From Bog-756 sp963738545 (GTDB lineage Bacteria; Actinomycetota; Acidimicrobiia; Acidimicrobiales; RAAP-2), in contig CAVTXA010000009.1 of the NCBI GenBank assembly GCA_963738545.1, forward strand, positions 248,001 to 312,000: a stretch of DNA of 64,000 bases, written 5' to 3'. Made by a program: the position numbers and the translations under genes. This document shows positions 59,722-64,000 of this stretch, one piece after another. Numbering within the stretch: the first letter of the stretch is position 1; every line of letters starts with the position of its first letter. The notes beneath the pieces are model-generated. The model did no database searches, was not told the DNA's origin, and saw only the letters and a list, made by a program, of their open reading frames with translations.

Positions 59722-60609
59722 CTACTTCTTGTTGCCCAGCAGGGCGTGGGCCGGCATGCCCACCGGCTGGAGGTGTTGGCCCAGTACCTCGTGGAAGTGC
59801 TCGGCCACCTCGGTGGGGGTCCACCCGCCCTCCCGCCACATGGTGGCCACCTGCCGCGGGGTCTGGAACACGGTGAACCCGTAGCCGGTGCGCCCGAAGA
59901 CCTGGCCGTTGACGTCGGCGGCGGCCTCCGAGGCCAGGTAGGCCACCAACGGTGCGTTGAGGGCCGGATCCTGGTCGGCGGGCGCCTCCTCGTCGGCCAG
60001 ACCCTGGGTCATCCGGGTCGCCCCGGCGGGGGCCATGGCGTTGACCGTGATGCCGTACTTGGCCAGTTCCACCGCCCACACGAAGGTCATCCCCATGATG
60101 GCGGCCTTGGCGGCGCCATAGTTGGTCTGGCCGAAGTTGCCCCGCAGGCCGGCCGAGGACGTGATGTTCACGATCCGGCCGTAGCCGGCCTCCTTCATGA
60201 GTGGCGCAGCGTGGCGCGCCGTGTTGAAGGTCCCCTTCTGGTGAACGGCCACCACGGCGTCGTAGTCGGCCTCGTCCATCTTGACCAGGGTCCGGTCGCG
60301 CACGATGCCGGCGTTGTTGACGAGGATGTCGATGGCGCCGAAGGTGTCCACGGCGGTGGCGATGATCCGACCGGCACCGTCGAAGTCATCGACCCGGTCT
60401 CGATTGGCCACGGCTGCACCTCCCCGTGACTCGATCTCCTTGACCACCTGATCGGCGGGATCCTCGGCCGTGCCCTCGCCGCCGAGCGACACCCCGATGT
60501 CATTGACGACGACCTTGGCGCCCTCGTCGGCCAGGCACAGGGCGATGGCCCGACCGATGCCGCGACCAGATCCGGTCACGACGGCGACTCTTCCCTCGAG
60601 CAAACTCAT
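59722..60609 (-). CDS. short-chain dehydrogenase/reductase (3-hydroxyacyl-CoA dehydrogenase type)
   Basis: A 295-residue SDR resembling the dehydrogenase domain of peroxisomal multifunctional enzyme 2. The NAD site is TGSGRGIG (12-19), then NDIGVSLGG, NNAGI, the Ser in NITSSAGL (S151/S152) and Y164-x3-K168 in NYGAAKAA. After the fold, a ~50-residue C-terminal extension (TGYGFTVFQTPRQV...) is typical of this subgroup. It should oxidise a 3-hydroxyacyl-CoA. First gene of its operon, with a TACAGT box six bases before the ATG. Confidence 0.9.
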   Translation of the reverse strand: MSLLEGRVAVVTGSGRGIGRAIALCLADEGAKVVVNDIGVSLGGEGTAEDPADQVVKEIESRGGAAVANRDRVDDFDGAGRIIATAVDTFGAIDILVNNAGIVRDRTLVKMDEADYDAVVAVHQKGTFNTARHAAPLMKEAGYGRIVNITSSAGLRGNFGQTNYGAAKAAIMGMTFVWAVELAKYGITVNAMAPAGATRMTQGLADEEAPADQDPALNAPLVAYLASEAAADVNGQVFGRTGYGFTVFQTPRQVATMWREGGWTPTEVAEHFHEVLGQHLQPVGMPAHALLGNKK

Positions 60610-60615
60610 CGGGCC

Positions 60616-60621
60616 ACTGTA
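60616..60621 (-). promoter_or_regulatory. probable -10 box before the SDR gene
   Basis: Reading leftwards TACAGT ends six bases before the ATG at 60609, again without a ribosome site. Confidence 0.45.
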
Positions 60622-60847
60622 CGCGAACCCCGACGCAGCCGGCAGAGGGCCGGACGTGAGGACGGCGACGGCATTGCAACCGGGAGTGGCATCGCACCGC
60701 CATCGTCACCGTCACCGACGACGGCCCCGGTCCGACAGGAGGGCGCTAGCATCTCGGCGTTCCGCCGGGGCGCTGACCCGGCCCGTCACTGGAGGGTGCC
60801 ATCCCCATGTCCTGTCCCCGCCCATCCGGGACGGCTGTGATCCGGCC

Positions 60848-61327
60848 ATGACGGCGGAGGCTCAGGGACGCATCCGGGCCCGCCTCGGCGAACTGGGCCT
60901 CACCCTGCACGGCCCGCACCCCCCACACCATCCGCTCGACGCCGTCGTCGTGCATGGCGGGGTGGCCCGGACCTCGGGTCAACTACCGCGTATCGATGGC
61001 GAACTGACCTGCATCGGTACCCTCGGCGTCGACGTGACCGTCGAGGACGGGACCGCCGCCGCCGCCGTGTGCGCCCTCAACGCGCTGGCCGTCCTCGAGT
61101 CCGAGCTGGGCTCACTCGACCGGGTGGAACGGGTCCTGACCGTCACGGGGTTCGTGGCGTCGGCACCCGATTTCCACCAGCAGCCCGCCGTGGTGGACGG
61201 AGCCAGCGGCATCCTCTACGACGTCTTCGGGGAGGCCGGGCGCCACACCCGCTCGGCCCTGGGTGTGGCATCGCTGCCCCGGGGGGGCGCGGTGGAGATC
61301 GAAGTCACCGTGGCGGTACGGGACTGA
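60848..61327 (+). CDS. RidA/YjgF-family deaminase-like protein
   Basis: A 159-residue protein of the longer YjgF/YER057c/UK114-like subgroup. Characteristic segments are ELGLTLHGPHPP, VARTSGQLPRIDG, NALAVLESELGSLDRVERVLTVTGFVASAPDF, and VFGEAGRHTRSALGVASLP. RidA proteins hydrolyse reactive enamines/imines; this subgroup often sits in amino-acid or ring-compound catabolic operons. The ATG at 60848 gives the expected N-terminus. The RraA-like gene follows after 49 bases. Confidence 0.85.
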   Translation: MTAEAQGRIRARLGELGLTLHGPHPPHHPLDAVVVHGGVARTSGQLPRIDGELTCIGTLGVDVTVEDGTAAAAVCALNALAVLESELGSLDRVERVLTVTGFVASAPDFHQQPAVVDGASGILYDVFGEAGRHTRSALGVASLPRGGAVEIEVTVAVRD

Positions 61328-61376
61328 TGGGGGTTGCGGCCCGCCGAGCGATGAAGCCACCCATGGGGGGAGCCCG

Positions 61377-62012
61377 ATGACCGACACGCAGATCGCGTCC
61401 GAACTCGGGGCACTGGGCGCGGCCACCCTCGGCGAGAGCGGAGGGCTGGGCATGCCTCCGAGGATCCGCCCGGCGTGGCCGGGAGCGGCCCTGGCCGCTC
61501 CCGCCTATCCGGTGCGCTGTACGCCCGGGGACAATCTGGCCATCCACATCGCCGTGACCACGGCACCAGCCGGTTCCGTGCTGGTCGTCGACGTGGGTCG
61601 GGTGCCCGATCGAGGCTATTGGGGCGAGGTCCTGACCACCGGAGCGCAATCCCGCGGATTGGCCGGTCTGGTCATCGACGGAGGGGTCCGTGACGTGGCC
61701 GCGCTGGAGCGCCTGGGCTTCCCGGTGTTCTCGGCCACCATCGCCCTCCCCGGTGCCACGAAGCAGGCCCGCGGCTCGGTGGGCACCACCACCACGGTGG
61801 CCGGGGTACCGGTCAGCCTGGGTGACTGGGTGGTGGCCGATGTGGACGGTGTGGTGGTGGTGCCGGGCGACGCCCTGGAGGCCATACTCGCCGCCGGTCG
61901 CCGGCGATCCGAGGCCGAGGTGGGCTACTTCACCGCCCTCCGTGACGGCTCCACCACCGTCGAACTTCTGGGTCTCGACGCATCGCTCATCGAGGTCGGC
62001 CCGGTCGACTGA
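61377..62012 (+). CDS. RraA-like / HMG aldolase-type protein
   Basis: A 211-residue RraA-like protein. The glycine-rich acid-substrate site is DRGYWGEVLTTGA, the metal/substrate loop is VIDGGVRD (catalytic Arg and Asp), and the C-terminal DVDGVVVVPGD segment is diagnostic. Class II 4-hydroxy-4-methyl-2-oxoglutarate aldolases and oxaloacetate decarboxylases share this architecture; true RNase E inhibitors form only a subset. GGGGGGAG is close before the ATG at 61377. It is probably coexpressed with the RidA gene. Confidence 0.8.
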   Translation: MTDTQIASELGALGAATLGESGGLGMPPRIRPAWPGAALAAPAYPVRCTPGDNLAIHIAVTTAPAGSVLVVDVGRVPDRGYWGEVLTTGAQSRGLAGLVIDGGVRDVAALERLGFPVFSATIALPGATKQARGSVGTTTTVAGVPVSLGDWVVADVDGVVVVPGDALEAILAAGRRRSEAEVGYFTALRDGSTTVELLGLDASLIEVGPVD

Positions 62013-62059
62013 ACCACTCCCTCGGCGACAGCCGGTCCTCGGGTAAACGTCCCCAGACG

Positions 62060-62449
62060 TCAGAGCGAGTGCGTGGTGTAGTCGATGGGTCCGGATCCCT
62101 TCACACCGATGGCGAAGCAGAAGCAGTGGATGGCGGCATGGTCGCTCACCGGTCGGAGGCTGTGGACGGCGTCGGGCGGGATGTGGACCAGGTCGCCCTG
62201 GGCGATGGGCCGGTCCTCGTCCTCGATGGTCATGATGCCCCGGCCGCGCAGCACGTAATAGAACTCGTGGGTCGGATGGGAGTGGGGATCGACGTGCCCG
62301 CCTCCTTCCACGACGAACTCATTGACCAGCTCCAAGAAGCCACCGTCGGTGGCCTCTTTCATCTCCCGCGAGTTCACCATCCACCACACGGGCACGGTGC
62401 CGTTGTGCTCCACGACGGGAGCGACATCCTCGATGTTCCTTACGTCCAT
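62060..62449 (-). CDS. cupin-domain protein
   Basis: A 129-residue single-domain cupin. The first motif HVDPHSHPTHEFYYVLRG contains the metal-type H-x-H-x-x-x-E pattern; the second motif is HIPPDAVHSLRPVSD. Cupins of this size are dioxygenases, isomerases or regulatory sensors. The ATG at 62449 is ten bases after GGAGG, and a GTG two codons earlier is nearer, so the start may shift slightly. Divergent from the ureidoglycolate-lyase-like gene. Confidence 0.75.
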   Translation of the reverse strand: MDVRNIEDVAPVVEHNGTVPVWWMVNSREMKEATDGGFLELVNEFVVEGGGHVDPHSHPTHEFYYVLRGRGIMTIEDEDRPIAQGDLVHIPPDAVHSLRPVSDHAAIHCFCFAIGVKGSGPIDYTTHSL

Positions 62450-62537
62450 GGCCACGGGGCCTCCTCGGCTTCGTAGGGTTCCGGCCCCGATGTTAGGTTG
62501 CCTCGCGACACAGTAGATCCCCTCGGGAGTGTGCGAC

Positions 62538-63041
62538 ATGAGTGAGGAAGTCCGCCGGATCACCCCGGTGCCGCTGACCGGTGACGGGTGGGCACCCTTC
62601 GGTTGGCTCCCGGTGCGCGACACCGATCCGAGCGACGGGGACCACCGGCTCGAGTTCGCCTGGCAGGACGTCCACGTCAACCTCATCGGCCACCGTCGGG
62701 ACGAGGTGCCCGAGGTGGCCGGTGGCCTGCGTTGTGACGTCCTGTTCCGGCACGCCACCCATACCCAGGTGGTGATGCCGCTGGATGTGGCCGCCGTGGT
62801 GGTGGTGGCTCCGGCCGCGCTGTCCATGACGGCGGCGACCGACGTCGACCAGGTTCGGGCCTTCGTGCTCGACACCCTCCAGCCCATCGTGCTCAACCGG
62901 GGCACCTGGCACTGGGGGCCGTATCCGGTGGGCGCCACGTCCGTCGAGCTCTTCAATGTCCAGGGCCTTCGTTACGCCGAGGACAACGAGAGCGTGGACC
63001 TCGGTGCCCTGAGGGCTCCGCTCGACGTCCTGATGGACTGA
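62538..63041 (+). CDS. ureidoglycolate lyase (AllA)-like protein
   Basis: A 167-residue cupin-fold protein resembling ureidoglycolate lyase. Family-like segments are WAPFGWLPV, LFRHATHTQVVMPLD, VAAVVVVAPAA and the GTWHWGPYPVG loop. AllA splits ureidoglycolate to glyoxylate and urea, but several relatives act on other substrates. No other purine-degradation gene is present here, so the family name does not establish the reaction. GGGAG eight bases before the ATG at 62538 sets the start. Confidence 0.6.
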   Translation: MSEEVRRITPVPLTGDGWAPFGWLPVRDTDPSDGDHRLEFAWQDVHVNLIGHRRDEVPEVAGGLRCDVLFRHATHTQVVMPLDVAAVVVVAPAALSMTAATDVDQVRAFVLDTLQPIVLNRGTWHWGPYPVGATSVELFNVQGLRYAEDNESVDLGALRAPLDVLMD

Positions 63042-63070
63042 CCGGCCCGCCACGGGTGGGTCGGGCTGGG

Positions 63071-63076
63071 TAACCT
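63071..63076 (+). promoter_or_regulatory. probable -10 box before the CoA transferase
   Basis: TAACCT ends five bases before the ATG at 63082; no ribosome site lies between. Confidence 0.35.
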
Positions 63077-63081
63077 GCCCC

Positions 63082-64000
63082 ATGGCCGAGGTGGGGATTG
63101 CGCTGAGCGACGCCGTGGAGCGGCACGTCCGTCCCGGTGACGCCGTCCATATCATGTTGGGCCACAGCCGGTGGACGGCGACGGCCCGAGAGCTGGCCCG
63201 CCAACAGTGGGGCACCGATGCCGGACTGACCCTGATCATGTCCAGCCTCGGCGCCCTCGGGGCCCTGTTCTTCCGGGGCCGGATGGTGCGTCGGGTGGTC
63301 ACCGCCTACTCGGGCAACAGCTTCCCGTCCTACGCCCCGAACCCGATCTTCCAGGCGGGATACCAGTCCGGCGACGTGGACGTCGAGCACTGGTCGATCC
63401 TCACGCTGGCCCAGCGCCTGGAGGCCGCGGCCCGGGGACTGCCGGCGGTCGTCACCGGCTCCATTGCCGGCTCCAGCATGGCTGCCAACGATGCCTTCAC
63501 CACGGTCGACTCCCCGTTCGGCCGCGTGGGGCTGGTCGCCCCCCTCGCACCCGATGTCGCCCTGCTGCACGCGGCCGTCTCGGACCGCCACGGGAACCTG
63601 GCCGTCTCCGAGCCTCTCCTCGAGGGGGTCTGGGGGGCCTGGGCGGCCCGCCGCGGTGTGGTGGCGACGGTGGAGGCGATTGTCGACGACCTCGACGAGC
63701 TTGGCCACCGGGTCAAGATCCCCGCCCACCGGGTCCTGGCCGTGGTCGAGGCACCCTTCGGCGCCCATCCCGGCGGGTGCTACGCCCCCGGGCTCCCGGT
63801 GACCGGCTACGGCGAGGACATCCCCTTTTGGATCGCCGCCGCCGCTGCCGCCCGAACGGACTTCGACGCCTGGGCACGGGAGCACGTCCTCGACCCACCG
63901 GACCACGCCGCCTACCTCCAGCACCTGGGCGATGACCGCCTCATCGGCCTCCGCCTCCTGGCCGATCCCGACTCGTGGCGGCGCGACGCGGAGGCCCATC
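63082..64000 (+). CDS. CoA-transferase family I, alpha-type subunit (partial)
   Basis: The first ~306 residues of a CoA-transferase subunit, cut by the right edge. The N-terminus has LSDAVERHVRPGDAVHIMLGHSRWTATAREL, then a fold with GNSFPSYAPNPIFQAGYQSGDVDVEHWSILTLAQRLEAAARGLP, which is typical of the alpha subunit of glutaconate/3-oxoacid CoA transferases and IpdA-type steroid hydrolases. The beta subunit would be expected just beyond the window. A TAACCT box five bases before the ATG suggests a leaderless mRNA. It could serve the acyl-CoA catabolism seen in the rest of the window. Confidence 0.8.
   Translation, partial: MAEVGIALSDAVERHVRPGDAVHIMLGHSRWTATARELARQQWGTDAGLTLIMSSLGALGALFFRGRMVRRVVTAYSGNSFPSYAPNPIFQAGYQSGDVDVEHWSILTLAQRLEAAARGLPAVVTGSIAGSSMAANDAFTTVDSPFGRVGLVAPLAPDVALLHAAVSDRHGNLAVSEPLLEGVWGAWAARRGVVATVEAIVDDLDELGHRVKIPAHRVLAVVEAPFGAHPGGCYAPGLPVTGYGEDIPFWIAAAAAARTDFDAWAREHVLDPPDHAAYLQHLGDDRLIGLRLLADPDSWRRDAEAH

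Noticed and set aside
62538..63041. Assigning the AllA-like protein to purine degradation
   Set aside because: No allantoin, allantoate or urea genes are nearby and the family has members with other substrates, so only the fold-level name is kept.

Overview
This is a very G+C-rich, gene-dense bacterial chromosome segment with strong G/C preference at third codon positions, many GTG and TTG starts, and several genes whose only visible signal is a TANNNT box 5-9 bases before the start codon (probable leaderless mRNAs). These traits, the crowd of acyl-CoA dehydrogenases, CoA ligases and crotonases, a DsbA-like protein of the mycothiol-linked type and a MurL/MurD2 peptidoglycan pair suggest a high-G+C actinobacterium. 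Acidimicrobiia is my best guess; it is an inference from gene content, not a phylogenetic result. I see no rRNA, tRNA, insertion sequence, phage gene or CRISPR array.

Layout. 0-10.8 kb holds mixed metabolic genes: a transglutaminase, a luciferase-type oxidoreductase, a GNAT-AAA+ fusion, an NTF2-fold protein, an aldo/keto reductase overlapping a biotin-carrier/carboxyltransferase fusion, an esterase, a universal stress protein, a histone-deacetylase-like enzyme and a CPA2 antiporter. 10.8-15.2 kb has a DsbA-family oxidoreductase, a LysR regulator divergent from an MFS exporter across an AT-rich island, and an aldo/keto reductase. 15.5-21.8 kb is a five-gene MacAB-like operon: adaptor, ATPase, permease, a secreted DUF5666-like protein and a second adaptor. 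Its three exported or membrane-anchored accessory proteins all carry Gly/Phe-rich tracts. 22-25.8 kb has a small NTF2-fold protein, a SixA-type phosphatase, and a MurL epimerase overlapping a MurD-like ligase, which together would install D-glutamate in peptidoglycan by the epimerase route.

25.9-60.6 kb is dominated by acyl-CoA metabolism. There are four acyl/aryl-CoA ligases, six acyl-CoA dehydrogenase genes (one a double-length fusion), four crotonase-fold enzymes, a fused HMG-CoA-synthase-like/DUF35 protein beside an SCP-x-type thiolase, two SDRs (one frameshifted), a TesB-like thioesterase, a CaiB-type CoA transferase, a VOC protein and an amidohydrolase. The set resembles steroid, terpenoid or branched-acid side-chain catabolism, but the substrate cannot be read from sequence. 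Embedded in it are an APH-like kinase, a limonene-epoxide-hydrolase-like protein, an SRPBCC protein, an acyltransferase-3/SGNH membrane protein, a copper amine oxidase and a 3Fe-4S ferredoxin. 60.8-64 kb carries a possible small catabolic group (RidA, RraA-like aldolase, cupin, ureidoglycolate-lyase-like protein) and a CoA-transferase subunit running off the right edge.

The points most worth following are the MurL/MurD2 pair with a rewritten glutamate-binding motif, the MacAB-like operon with two adaptors and Gly/Phe-rich partners, the one-base-deleted SDR, crotonases that all lack the classical glutamates, and short tandem repeats in four gene leaders.
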